Positions 47,301 to 60,795 of a DNA stretch of 64,000 nt are shown here, in pieces. This DNA is from Plasmodium coatneyi (taxonomy: Eukaryota; Apicomplexa; Aconoidasida; Haemosporida; Plasmodiidae). The stretch is taken from assembly GCF_001680005.1 (NCBI RefSeq), contig NC_033559.1, forward strand, positions 434,001-498,000. Direction: 5' to 3'. The notes beneath the pieces were generated by a model, which ran no database searches, was not told the origin of the DNA, and saw only the letters and a list, made by a program, of their open reading frames with translations. Within the stretch, counting starts at the first letter, position 1. Each line of letters begins with the position of its first letter. The position numbers were made by a program, and so were the translations under genes.

Positions 47301-48329
47301 ATGTCGAAGGAGACGAAGAATTCAAAAAAGTGAACACAATTTTGGAGAAAGAGCAGAATGAGCAAGATAAAAATACTTCCTACGATCGGGTGGAAGTGCT
47401 AATAAGGCCAAATTTGAAAATAAACAAGGAAATGCTTTCCTACAGCAAATTCTTCTTAGTCATCGTTACCCTCTCACGTGCCATAAACATCCATTTGATA
47501 AACAAGAAAAAATCTTTTGTGAGAATTCTAACAATTTTAAATACGTACAAAAATATAATTCAGGATTTTCCCCCAGAACTTTGGTCCGTCCAGAATGAAA
47601 TAATTAACATCGTCCTTCCCTCCTTATACAAAGTAGCTTCCATATTTAAAAAGAAGTAAGTTTCGCCGCGCGCACGGTGCGTGTGCATCTAGTACGTATT
47701 ATGTGCACGTTACTTATGCATGGTGTACCCCAATGCTTGTATGTATAACGTGTTTATAAATTGTGGCCTTTCGGGTGATGCTCCTTCTGTACTTTATGTA
47801 CTGCTCAAAAGTACCATTTTTCTGGTTTTCACACACCCTTCTCTTTTCTTCTTGCAGATACTTTGTCGAGGATGAAAAGATTTTCGAAGAAGCGAACACA
47901 TACAATAAGCTCCTTTACCTGTCGAGCTACGCGTGGGACATTATTTCTCATCTGGAGGAAAAACTGCAAAACGATAGGGGCACTTTTAATAAAGCCTTCG
48001 TTCAAGCGAGACAGGTACATTTAAAAAGAAAAAAAATTATGCTTCTTCTTTCCTCTACGCATTATGTATGTAACAATTTTATTGTTCACCCAAAGGGAAT
48101 ATTTGCAAATTTTATCGCATGCGCACAGTACATGCATTACTTATGTGTGCCCATTTTTTTTTTTTTTTTTTTTACTCCCCCCCTACAGAGGATCAACCGA
48201 ATTAGGTTTATTAAAAGAAAAAAGAAGAATTTGTTAGCCTTGAAAAATCCCAAGCTGTTTACCCTAAATAAGTTAAAAAGGAGGGAGAAAAAAAAAATGC
48301 AAAAGAAGAAAATGAAAATGAACCTGTAG
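35328..48329 (+). CDS. UTP20: UTP20-like SSU processome protein, about 4130 aa, four exons
   Basis: UTP20 is a giant HEAT-repeat component of the U3 small-subunit processome in the nucleolus, needed for 18S rRNA maturation. Exons 35328-35523, 35757-47655, 47858-48014 and 48189-48329 keep phase and give 4131 codons including stop. The start, MKKSLKNIKLKLRNKKRKGN, resembles a nucleolar basic leader. It is followed by FVSFYDRIKEI and LKRTNFYAALQ, matching the family's N-terminal segment. The body is alpha-helical repeats throughout (about residues 70-4000), broken by polar low-complexity insertions (for example near 36640-36930, 37600-37780 and 43050-43240). The end is a long helix (IISHLEEKLQNDRGTFNKAF) running into a Lys/Arg-rich tail (LNKLKRREKKKMQKKKMKMN), as in UTP20 C-termini. 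It is longer than yeast or human UTP20 (about 2500-2800), mainly from the insertions. Identification rests on architecture and terminal motifs rather than one diagnostic domain. The last intron carries a T20 polypyrimidine tract (48154-48173). Confidence 0.82.
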
Positions 48330-49313
48330 AACAAGTCTACATTTGGGGGAAGGCTTCTCCACAGGGCCTCACCCCGCGTGCGTGTGTACATATGTAAATG
48401 TATTTTTTTTCTGCCGTCACAAATGCATATCTGCATAGCTGCTTCATTTTAACAGTAGAAACACTTATTTTAGTAAGAAAAAATTAAAATGAAAAAGTGA
48501 AGGGGAAAAACCCGCTAACCTTTTCGCAATTTCAAACTTACTCACATTTGGAGGTCACGAAACGGAATGGGGCTGGTTGTCTACACGTTTGCGCATTTGC
48601 ACGTGTACAAGTGCACCACTCGAATAAGGTTTCCCTTATAGGGGTCTTCAAAAAAAAATTTTCATTATAAAAGTTGAGTTAAAAAAAAAAAAAAAAAGGA
48701 TGCATTTGAGCCTAAATTATCACTCACATGGGTTGCAACAACCCCGGAATGCATAAAATGGAAACTGCCATTTGTTGTGTCTTATGTATACTTCTACCTG
48801 ATCCTTTTGAGAGAAAAAAAAAAAAAAAAAAAAAAAGTACAAATGGGCAGATCTTCTATCAAAATAATCATACGTATTACACACCAATAAGGGCAAAATA
48901 GGGTCTTACAAGAATTTCCCTTCTGTTGTTTGTTTACCATTTGATAATGTAGAAAATACACACCTGCTACAATCTGTCCATGATTATTACATGTCAAAAT
49001 GATTGGCTCGTTTTTCTTTTCTTCCTTTTTCCTTTCTTTCTTTCTGTTTTTCTTTTTAAATTTTCTTATTGTATTTTTATATTTTTTTTACCACCTCTAT
49101 GTATCAAAGAAAAAATAAACAGCACATTTGTGCATTTCCATGGATCCCACCACATGTTGTTGTGCGAGGGTGGAATCCTGGGGGGTGGACTGAACTCTTT
49201 ATAATGTTACGTGTTATTTAATTCTGTGGGGATGTACAGCCCAATTTTTTTTTTTTTTTTTCCTGGGCGAATTTTTATTGCTTATAAATTTTCAAATTGT
49301 CTAACTCCTACAA
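48330..49313. other. Intergenic region, UTP20 to CRMP3
   Basis: This holds the 3' flank of UTP20 and the promoter of CRMP3. It is A/T-rich with runs of about 15-20 bases near 48680, 48814 and 49246. No gene or RNA was recognised. Confidence 0.55.
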
Positions 49314-52300
49314 ATGGTGGAAGTGAAAAGGTTTCTCTCTAGCGTTTCCCTAAGGATGCTAATTTTTTTTTTTTGTTGTATCCTTTTGTTTTTTGCCCTC
49401 ACCCCGGATATTACTACAGGAAGGGTGCAACAACTATGTGGAAGCCCTAGTTACAGTCTTAACACCGGTTTGTGCGTGGCAGACAGTTCGACCAGGTGTT
49501 GTGCAAGTTGCGCTTTGCCCTATTCACCAGGTAGAGAAATATTAAGCGCTTCAAAATTTTGCCACCATGATGAATTTATGAACAGGGGAATTTACCCCTT
49601 TGTAGGGAACCTTACGGATGATCAATGGTAAGACGCTTCATTTGCCTTTCAAAGCTGGCTGGCCTTGCATGCAGCAAGGGGTGCATTATGTGATCATCTC
49701 GCGAAACTTTTTTTAACCAAAATAAATATGCCACCAAGGAACTTATCGCTCCTGCAAAATTGACCGGGGGCGTTTTAAAGGGGGCGCATTTATTCTCTTA
49801 CCTAGCCATTTATCGCATCTGCTATGTCCGTGGGGGGATCAAAGTTGGAGTTGCCACAAACACATACACAAATGTGCATATATATGTACCCATATGTGTG
49901 CGCCATTTTTTCCCCTTTTGCCAGGTGCAGCCAACCCAATCTAACGAACCGGCGGCGCGGCGGTGGAGACAGCAATAACAACAATAACAGTAACAGCTGC
50001 ACTAGTAGTAATGTTAGAACGCCGGGGTGGCTCTTCTCCTCGTGCGGGGCCAAGGAAGGCACCCCTTTAACGACATTCGGTGAGAAAAGAAGGGAAATAC
50101 TACCAGGGGAATCACTCATGAGAAGGTCATTCACAATAGATGGAAGAGTACCTCATATGCAGTCCGAGTCGGAATACACTTCAAAAAAACAAACACAACG
50201 GTGTCTCGCAGAGTTTATCAACTTAGACAATAATACAAAAGGCGAGAAAAAGGCAGATGCAGTAGGGGCACCAAATGATTACCTAGTGGGTAGGAAGAAT
50301 CTGGAGGAGGATACCAGAAATATATACATGCAAGAATCCAGTCAAAGATCCGGCTACGATGCGGAATCTGCACCAAGTAAAGACATAAACACATCGTTAA
50401 AGTCGCTCTTTCTAAACAGAAAAAAAAATACAGGAGAGAAAAATAAAAGAAACAACTTTTCGAGGAATATAGAACGCACGATAGAATTTATTGAAGGAAA
50501 CTACCCCATGGATAAGCCACCCCTTATGCATATTCTGGCTGACCAAATGTATATAAGAACGATAAACCAGATGACATCGGTCCAAATTAAAGGGAATAAA
50601 CTAGACAAATTTAAGTACAAGAATATTTTAATATATGATTCCTTCGAAAACTGTAAAGGAAATATCGTTGAGAAAGTTTCTGTAAAAGAAATTTCGCCCT
50701 TTCACATATTAACGGAAAATTTTATGATGAAAAAATTGGGAATGTTTTCCATTTGCATCGAAATGGAAGACACACAATATGTCGCATTGCTAAAAATTCA
50801 AAACAACTTAATTGAGCAGATCACACCGTCAAATGATGTAAGCACAATATCTGCATTCAATTGTGCCCTGGGTAAATCATCCATATTCATTCCTGAAGAG
50901 GGCAATGTGAGGATTGTAGAGAAAGTTGGAGAAAATTTATCACAAAAAAGTCATTCTTATGATATCTTGGCTAGAATTTTAAGGAAAGAAATAAAAATGT
51001 TGGCTTGCTCTTCCTTCGAAAATTATGTTGTCTTCTTGGAAATGAATTATATAATCGTTGCCACTTCAGAACCGAATGATGTATACGAAGTTATTTCGCA
51101 TTTTTTGACCAAACCGGTTGGCATATTTCTAGACCAACACATTATATATGTCACAGACGCGGACAGGAAAAATGTTTTCAGATACAGATCGGAGTATATA
51201 CTCAAGGAGACCGCCGCTACGCTGGTCTTTCTGGACGGAAGTGGGGAAGTGGGGCAAGTGGAGCAAGCGAAAGGGGAAAAAGGAGAAAAAGGGGTAAAAT
51301 CGCCATTACCTGCGTATCACACTCAGGGCAAGGCAAACGCTCGGCACACATATGCAACAAAAAAAAAAAGAGACTACCTCTCCCCCCTGGGGAGGATCCT
51401 ACTGCAAGGAGGAAAAAAGGAACAAATAGACTATTTAATAAATGGGGAAAACTACCTAATAACCAAACTGCGAGATTTTTACAATATACGGCGATACAAA
51501 AGAAACAAGGCAAAACTGAAAGGGCTGTTGTCTAAGAGTGTGACGCTGGTTTACCCAGCAGGAATTGTTGTAGATCAGGAGAAGGTATACTTCGTAGACA
51601 CGGCACTACATATGCTATTTTGCTTCTCCATGAAGGAAGACAGAATTATCGAGACGTTTGGTTATCTAAATTCTCCAGTCATGAGCAACAAAGGATTGAA
51701 CAAACCTTTTTCCTTGTCCCTATTTCATGTGACTCAATGGAATAAGAGTCTCCTCTTTTTGAGCGAACTGTCCAGTTCTATAATTCTAATATTTGAAATA
51801 AAAGAAAATATCCAATTGTACCTAACCTATGGTAACCTCCCCCTTGACATAGCCACCTCCATTGTCGTGACGGCAGAATTTTTAATCGTCTGTGGATTAA
51901 AACGAAGTAAAGAAAATTATGTGAACTATGTCACATACATAAAGATTGAAGAATTGAGCGAGTTCGAAATTGAGTACAACGAATTCCCATACACCCTACA
52001 TTATGGAGAAGAGGTAAATATGACGCCTCTGAAAAGAAGCAGCAATATAAAAAAGTTTACCCTTAGACAGTACGAAAATAAAACCAATGCAAATATCGAC
52101 ACCGGATTGAATATAGACAAACACAGCGGAATGATAAGTGGGAAAGTAAAGATCTCCGCATGGTTCCACATGGAAATAGTGGCTTACGATTACTTCAACA
52201 AAATCACCTTAAGTTTTGAAAATTTTATCTCTTCATGTCCGAAGGGATTCTTTTTTCAGTCTAATAATTGTGTCCCTTGTCCCATAGGGTACTATACATC

Positions 52301-55300
52301 AAACGTGCATAGACTCAAATGCATGAGCTGTGAGAACTACCAAGAAAATTCAACCACCTCTTACCCTGGATCCATTTCCAGAAATGAGTGTTTATGTAAA
52401 GCTGGATACTACTTGGAGGACAAAAAAAAAGCGTGCGTAAAATGCCCAGCAGGCTACTATAAAGACCAAATTGGAGATTTCAAATGTCAGTCTACATGTG
52501 AAAATATGAAAAGAAGTCTCGTCGAAGGAGCAGCAAGCTATGAAGAATTAAACTGTGCATGCAAAGATGGGTACTATACGGACGCTCTATCCAAATGTGT
52601 TCCATGCTACTTAAACTTTTATTGCATTTATAACCCAAACGTTCCAATTAGTAAAGCGGATATTATTCCTTGTAAAGAACACATGGTAACTTTAAAAAGG
52701 GGATCCACCTCACCGAAGGATTGTATCTGCTCCGTTGGCTATTACTACGATAGTGAAACGGATACATGCAAGCCATGTTCTTATGACACATATAAAGCAA
52801 ACCAAGGCAATGAATCCTGCACACCCTTTGTAACCAATCCAAGATCCACACAAGAATTTCTGCCCAATGAAAACTACTTGGAACATTCCAATATTTTTTT
52901 AAAAAAAACATCAAACGTTATTATTTCCCCTAGGAAGGGTAACTCCTCTTCCCATAGTGCCAAGTATTGTGAAACTGGATACTTCTACAGTAAGAATAAG
53001 TCCATTTGTTCCATTTGTAGATACAACGGGTACTGTGAAGGGCTCCACAATGAAGTTACTACGTGTCCAAAAAATTCAGTCACCGTTAAGTTGAAAAGTG
53101 TTACCCCTATGGACTGTTTATGCGAAAGGGGATATGGACGAATAACCATTCAGAAGCACAAGTCATTCAACATATTATGTGTACCTTGTCCTTACAACAC
53201 TTTCCAGCCTCACCACTCCTCTGGTGAATGTATTCCTTGCCCTGCTTACACCTTTACAATTTCTGTAAAGTCCACTTCCATTACGGACTGCTTACCTCAA
53301 AATGGCTACTACGACATGTACTTTCAGTACATATACCAGCATACCAGGGAGCGACTCGTGCAGAATGTGCCTCTTTTTTTGCAGCAGTACCGTCGATACG
53401 TGAGCGATCAGTACACAAATGGAAGAGAGGCGCATCTACGGAAAGGGAAGCCAAGAGCCGATTGCCACATGGACCATATGTGTGGAATACCTGATGAAGA
53501 CAGTCCTCTATCACTACAGCAGCTCACTCCCAAACTGATCGAGGGGGAAAGAACCCATGGGGATCACGGCCAAAACCAACATGACGCCCAATGGACGTGG
53601 TGCGACAAACCAGATGCCACAAATGGGTACGAAAAAGACAACGCTAAAGCTAGAATGCCAAAAATAAGTAACAGCATACGCAACCTGAAAGGAACGTACA
53701 GCAACGCGTTTTACACGAATTACCTCAAAAATGTTATTCTCATGGATAGTACAAAAATGGCCCGTTTTATTCAGCAGGAAGGCTCCATATTTTCGCTAGA
53801 TAACTCACCAGTAGGGAACAACAACCCTAGGGGAATTATCCTCCCTCGTCAGGAAGACAGCAAAGAGGCACCTTCAAAAGGGGAACGTGTACTAATGAAA
53901 GATGGAAAACAGCACTCACCTGGAATATCCATCGCAGAGGAAGCGGCGTCAGGGACACTCATTGATAGCAATTCAAATTTACAGGGAACAATTCTACTAC
54001 CAGAAGATATGAAAGCAGTTGTACGCAAATTCAACTTCATAGCACAGAAAAGAACAGACCTCCTAATGTTGATAAAGTCAAGGGAAGAAACGTACATCGA
54101 GAATAAGCGAAAGGACATATCCTACGAATGCTACGAAATGGACAGAGCAATAATTATACAAAAAAATGTGTACGTATCTACCATCCCCGAAATTGATCTC
54201 ATAAGTTGTCTTAACACATGTATCTCAAACATATACTGCACAGGGATAGAAATGGATAGAACAATACACGACGGGAAGACAGACTTATTTTTCTTCCTAA
54301 ACAGAAGTCATGGGACGAAAATGATCCATTTTTTCAAATGCTACTTATATTTTTACGAAGAAATTGCATCCTATTATAAAAAGGAGAGTTTGAAAAAAAT
54401 CGAAGACATACAACGTTATGATGATGCAGATAGGATAACCGGCTGTGTGGTGCAAAAAAATGAAATGCTAAAACTGTGGAAGGTGTACAATTTTGACGTA
54501 TGTCCAAATAACTATTATTGTCCCCAAAAATCATTTAAAAAGAAAAAGTGCCCGTTAAATTCAGTTAAAAAAAACTTCCAAGGAACTATCGAAGATTGCC
54601 TATGTTCCCCCGGGTACTCCCTACAGAAAAATTTAAACCTGTGTGTACCATGTGAGAAAGGGACTTACAAAGATTCCACATCGAATGGAAAGTGTATCAA
54701 GTGTCCTCTCAACTTAACTACATCTTCGGAAGCATCCACTTCCAAGTACGACTGCGTTTGCAGAGAAGGCTACTATTTTCATGGGCTCTTCAGCATGAAA
54801 TTGGTGGACTCAAAAATGGAGCAAGTCATGATTGAAGGTATTAAAAAAGCGAAAAAGAATAAAATTTTATCTCTACCAAATGGGGAAAACAAAGTGGACG
54901 ATCTTTTTTTACAAGTAAAGTCATCTGGAAGGAGGCAAAAATTTGCCAAAATGGTGCAAGCAGTTTTAGGGGAAAGTCTCCAACGGGCGACAGGAAAGGG
55001 GGAAGCTCACGGGGGTGACAACACAAGTGCGATTAAGGAAAACGAAGTGGCGTCCACCGTCAAGGAGAAAAGCTTCACCCAAATGGGAGATACCCCGATA
55101 CACGTTTCGCATACCCCGCATGCAGTGCAAAAACATTACAATTCACTCTCCAGTTTAGATTTTCCTTTCAACAAACTTCATGACAGTGAGGACAGTTCCC
55201 CCTACGGGACGTGCATTAAATGTCCAAACAAAATGTTTTGTCCAGGCTTCTGGTTTAAAAATTTCGAAAGGGAACTTCATCACCCGCCCATATTTTGCCC

Positions 55301-58300
55301 CAATGGATCAACCGTACCTAAGACGACCTTAGAGTCGACGGACGTGCATAAGTGCATATGCGGGAAAGGGTACAGCATAAATGTGCAAAAGAGTCACAAA
55401 AACAGAGAAGGCAGCGACGTAAAGAGTGGAAGTAACGTAAACAACGTAAACAGTGCAAGCAACGCAAAGGATGGAAAGGACAGACGCGGGCGTAGCAGCG
55501 AAATGTGCGTGAAGTGTGAAGAGGGGTACTACAAAGACGTTGTGGATAATTCACCGTGCGCTGGTCTATGCATGGAATTTTCCACCTCCTTCCAAGGATC
55601 TATCAGCAAAAAACAGTGCTTTTGTTCTAGGGGCAAATATATGATACATGAGTCTTCCCACGAAATGAAATGCGTGAACTGTTCCAAAGGGGCCCTATGC
55701 ATTGGTGGCTTGAAGTACAAGTCGCTAAAGAATTTAATACAAAACTCCAACTACACCGACATAGAAATTAACGACCATGTTATTCCATTCCCTCAGAAGG
55801 GGTACTTTGCCACCTTTGAAATAAAGCATGATGATTTCGTATGGTCCCCGCTGAACTCCCTAAATGTTCAGATAAATAATTACGAAAAGGGAGATATAAT
55901 AATTAAAAACAAAATAGCCAAGCAGTTATTTGGCGGAAGGGTAAGACATATTACTGTAGAGAGGAATAACCAGAATAATCATCCAAAGAAGCACAAAGTG
56001 GAAGTCAAACCGGGGAAGGAAATACAACTGGGTTACCCCGCCAGTAAAAAAAGTATCTCCCTTGTCGAAGTAGGCATAACACACATCCTAGTTAACGAAA
56101 AATTGGAGAAGCTAAAATATAAGAATGAGTATTTAACAGTGGAGAGAATTCCAGACTTTCATTTGTGTCCAATTAGTAAAAGATGCGTAGGGGGGGTGGA
56201 CAATTTATGTGCCCACGGGTCGGAAGGATACTTATGCAACAACTGCTCAAGAAACTATGACACGATTTATTTCAGATCCCAATGCGTTAAATGCGAAAAG
56301 ACAAAAACGGAACTGATCGATTTATTGGCTAGGAAAATATTTTTCTATATGATAGTATTCTTTCTAATATATTTAAATTACTTCTGCTATGTAAAAAGGA
56401 ACTTTGTATTTATGGGCATATTAAAAATATGGTACTTTTTCATCATCTGTTTTTTGCCCTACATTTATATAGTAGAGTCTAACCATAGTTCATTGCCAAA
56501 CCATTTGTTCTACTTCCAGTTCTTTATCACCCTCCCTATGAGGTTTCTGACACATTATTTGAAGCTGAACTGTTTTGTGAACTCCTATAGCAACCAGCAG
56601 TATATACACATATGGTACATACAGAGGTACATAAAAATAGCGGAACCCATGATTGACTGCGTTGTGTTGACAGCAACCTTTTTAACTATCTACTTAGTCT
56701 ACACTTGGCTGAAGAGGAAGCAAATTAGAACCGTAGAAAGGGTCATTGCTAGGCAGATTAACAAAGTACACTCCAAGGGGTACTACCAGCACCGCTCCGA
56801 CTTCTACTACCAGTACTATCAAAAACATGTCATTGACACGATTAATGATAAAAAGGGGAGGGAAGATTTGTGGTTGAAGAGGTGGGGAAATGCATCCATT
56901 CAGCATGAACATTCCTCCGGTGAGGAAGCGGCAAAGGCGAAAACAAAAAAAATGAAGACAACAAAAACGCCTCAACGGAATAGCAGCACATCAGGTGGGA
57001 ACAGCACACAGTGTGGCAGCAGCGCCCACTTATCCACCTCTGACGATTCGCTGCGCGGCAACAAAATGGCGAAGAAGGAACTATCCTCTAGTAATGAAAA
57101 TCTGTACAATTTTGATGAAGAATTCTTGCCTAACGATGCATCAAATTACTGTGTGAAGGAAAACATAGCAAAGGACAAATACTGGACGTACATGTGTGCG
57201 CTTAATATCTACAATATTAAAGCCTTTGGATTATTCCGTTACATACACCCGTCTAGCATAAGCACTTTTAGTAGAATCAAAAGAGTTCTCTCCGATTTGA
57301 AGGTCCTCTACATTATCGTCTTGTATATATACTTCCCATTTACTCTTATTAGCCTGTTAGAGCTGGTGTGGTGCCAACCAGTAAAGTACAAAAGTAAAAC
57401 ACCCATCCTAGTTCTCTATCACATGCCTTCCCAAGTTTGCAACTGGGGCAATAAATTATTTGCAACAGGAGTGATATTTTCTTCCGTCTTCTTCCTCATG
57501 TATTTACTCCTATTCATCTTTTCATTTTATGGCACCTTGAAGAATTTTAAAATATATGGTTCGTATGCAAAACGAGTGCGTAGTTACTTCCTCTTCAATG
57601 GGTACAACTACCAGAACCGGTGTTGGGACCTCTTCAATGTGATCAAGGTGATGTTCGTGGCAATTTCCTTCACTTGTCAGTTGTACACCAAAAGAATTGA
57701 TAACGCGAAATATTTTATATGCTGCTGCATCGTGTTTATCCTAATCACAGAAGTTACCCTTATTTTGATGTATTCCCCTTACGACAAAAGGTCTAATAAC
57801 ATTTTGCGCAAGTTAAGTTTGTTGTCCACCTTTTCCATATTGATAACATACCTAAGTGTCCAGTTCAGCTTCTTCTTTAATTTTCCCATTACGAATTCTT
57901 TGCCATTCGTTTTATTTGTCTACTTTCACCTCTACATGGGTAACAAAATTGTACTCGAATTTGTCATTTATAAGAATATTTTTAAGAGCAAGGAGGAGAA
58001 AGAGGATCAGCAAGACGTAGGGCGAGAAGCGGAAGGGTTGCTGAACGAGCAGTCCTTCTTCAATTTTGCAAAGCAGAAGAGTAACCAAAATGGGGCGAAC
58101 CCAAACCTACATGCAGATGATAGAAGTACAAGTGGGGCACACAACTCTTCCACCCTAACGGGAGAGAAGAAGAAAAAAACTTCTTTCTCTTTCCCCTTGC
58201 CCTACACATCTGTGTTGAAAAAATGCAACCTTTATGACCTTCTCCTACGCGTGAATAACATCCCATTTTATTCCATCCTCTTCAACGAAAAGGGGGAGGA

Positions 58301-59642
58301 AATTTTCATATTTGAAAAGGGGTCCACCAGAGCCAAGTACGAAGAAATAGTGAAGAATGTAAAAATGGACACCACGGAGAGATCTCAAACGGGAGTAATA
58401 AGCCTAGATTTGCTACACTCTGATTTGCTTTACTACAATATTAGTGACCCCTCCAGACAGCCCCTCTCCAATATCAACTATGTAGACCTGAAAAAGAGGA
58501 GTACGAATTGGTCTCAACTTATGGGTGAAAGCAAATTATCCAACAATTATAAAAAATTTTTAAAGAGAGAAAAAGAGTACCCCAACGGAAAGGACAACAA
58601 TCTTCATGGTCACGTAGATGGAGAAAATTCAAGAAGGGTCACCCCCCCAATTAATATAACCCATTTTATCAATTGCCTAATTGAAGCCATCAACATTCTG
58701 TTTGTTAATCAGTCGTATAACCAAATAAACGTAGAATGGATCAGCTTCGTTACGAGATTTTCTATCTGCTTCATACACTGGATGAAGAACCACGACGAGA
58801 ATTTAGTGAACCTTGTCCCAATCAATAAGAAGCAATTTGAAAGGAAAAAAAGAAATCTCTTATTCTATTCCCTTTTTAGTTCCTACGCAGAAGTTTATTC
58901 TGTGCATTCCATCATTGGAGATAAGAACAAATTTGAGCAACACAAAAAGAATTTTCTACAAGCGGAAAACTTAGAACAATTTTCCACCTACCTGAATGAA
59001 GCAAAGAAGAAAAACCCTGCAGCAAAAGCACCCCATTATAGCCAAACTGATGATGAAGAAAAATCCGATTGTTACACTCCTCTGAATTTTCTAAATGATG
59101 AATTTTACAGATGTGAGAAGGATATAATTAAATTACTTTTTGATGAAAATATTTTTAAAAACTTGTCCATCTCGATTGTGGAATTTTTCTTCTCAATTTA
59201 TATGATTCAATTTATCGAAAGTAAGCGTCTCTCCATTTTAATTTTCCTCTTCTGCGAGAAGAAAAACTCCTTAAGTAGGGAAAAGAAATTCTTAAAAATA
59301 ATCCAAGCCAGAAAAAAGGACATCCAACTTATTATGTTCTCGCAGAACAACAAGCAGATGTACGATTTCGTGGAAAAAAACTATCTGAATGAGTACAATC
59401 AGGATTTAAAAAAGAAAATAAAAAAACTACAAAACTTAATCAAAAAGAAGGAGAAGTCCTCTCTCAAACGTGAAAAGGCGAAAAGCGTTACGCGAATGCA
59501 GGGAAATACGGCGAACAAAATGAGCAACGCGAACGCGTACTTCGTCCAGACATTGAAGAAGCTTCTCGACGATTCGTCCGCCACCACGCTGCGGCACACG
59601 GGGGGTGCAAGAAGAAAACGGCACAAGAAAACGCCCAACTAA
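49314..59642 (+). CDS. CRMP3: Cysteine repeat modular protein (CRMP3-type), multipass membrane, about 3343 aa
   Basis: Exons 49314-49627 and 49925-59642 join in phase (TG|G Trp codon) across a 297-base intron. Order of parts: signal peptide or anchor (SLRMLIFFFCCILLFFALTP). A beta-propeller-like region follows (about 480-760) with NHL-type strands such as PVGIFLDQHIIYVTDADRKN and PAGIVVDQEKVYFVDTALHM. Next is a putative Ig-like segment ending GLNIDKHSGMISGKV (about 820). Then comes a first block of cysteine modules (about 877-1225) of the GCC2/GCC3 type, C-P-x-G-(Y/F)-Y repeated. After a low-complexity linker there is a PAN/apple-like segment (about 1505-1580, LISCLNTCISNIYCTGIEMD). A second cysteine block (about 1627-2230) follows, then some eight or nine transmembrane helices (about 2238-2790) and a cytosolic coiled-coil tail. 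CRMP proteins are sporozoite/mosquito-stage surface proteins; CRMP3 is needed for salivary gland invasion in the rodent parasite. Assignment to type 3 uses the neighbouring mitochondrial ACP and transporter. Confidence 0.88.
49666..49673. promoter_or_regulatory. Palindromic TGCATGCA in CRMP3 intron 1 (AP2-Sp-like core)
   Basis: The sporozoite factor AP2-Sp binds a TGCATG core, and CRMP3 is a sporozoite-stage gene. This single palindromic site lies 38 bases into the first intron. One short motif can occur by chance, so any regulatory role is inference. Confidence 0.25.
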
Positions 59643-60795
59643 ATGTGACCACTTTATCGAGTGAACCTACGCACGCAGCGCCCCACCCCTTTCAACGAGC
59701 ACCAAATTGATCGAATCGACCTAATTGGCCGAATAATCCCAGCCGCCTTGCCTTTTTATGCAAGCATACCTGCATTCTGGGGATTCTTTCAAAGTCTGCA
59801 AAGGCTTCTACGTACTTGCCTACCCCAGTTTATGCCCCTTCTGAGGACATAGACTGTGTACATATGACACTTTTACATTTAGTCCTAACTTAAATTGTGC
59901 TACACCCTTCGTGTGGCGAGATTCTTACAACGCATACACGTATGGAGCATAAGCCCATGTTCGCAAAAAGAATCCTAGGTTGGCCTTATTTCAAAACATA
60001 CTAAGTAACGTGCAAATATGTGAGGGGTGTTAAAACATGCAAGTGGACCCTCGCGCTGTAGATGAGTTCCCAAAAAGGGGAGGTGACTATAAATACCTGC
60101 TTATGTGCACACTTGTGTTTGTAGAAGAGTAGGCCTCCCCTTATATGGTAACAAAACCCCTGTGCGTGAAAAGGCCAAATGTTTGAACAAAGGAAAGATA
60201 CACTTGAGATTTTTTCTCCCTCCCGCTGCGGCACTTTTGTAAAAACCTTTCATTCATTTTTCAGCATGGAAAAGGAACGACGAAGGGGTAACTATACCAT
60301 AGGCACTCTTAAATATGAAAAAAAAAAAAAAAAAAATGAATTAAAATAACCGCTTTTCATCAACCCAATTATGCAGAATTCCAAACAGAACAGCGATGCG
60401 GTCACGAAGAAAGGGTTCAAAATTTTGTGATAACATTAGAGGGTGCCTTTTCCTCTTCTATCAGCGGCGAATTGTGCAGAAAGAAAAAAAAAATCATGAA
60501 TAAACACAAGCATAAACATATAACATGCAAACGTGTAAACGCATGAACACACCGCATTTAACCATTTATACACTCGTACGGGATGTACAGAAGTTTCTTC
60601 ACATGTAGCACGCCATAGTCGCCCCTCGTTCAGCGCACTAGTACTGCCAAGAAGTGAAACACCCCAGTTTGAAAGTGAAGGTCGCGGAAAAATCGCAGCC
60701 AAGGGTACCAAGCAGAGAGAGCAAAACGTTTAGAACACACGCCACGTGAATGACACCTATATGTACTACAATTCCACAACTGTGAGAAAGCCAAA
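59643..60795. other. Intergenic region, CRMP3 to mitochondrial ACP
   Basis: This holds 3' flank and promoter sequence. At 60239-60350 a good acceptor (CATTTTTCAG) precedes a short ATG frame that dissolves into an A19 run; it could be a 5' UTR exon of the ACP gene. No other feature is seen. Confidence 0.5.

Noticed and set aside
49824..49924. Upstream part of the long CRMP3 frame (MSVGGSKLELPQ...)
   Set aside because: It is intron sequence; exon 1 with the signal peptide joins in phase at 49925.
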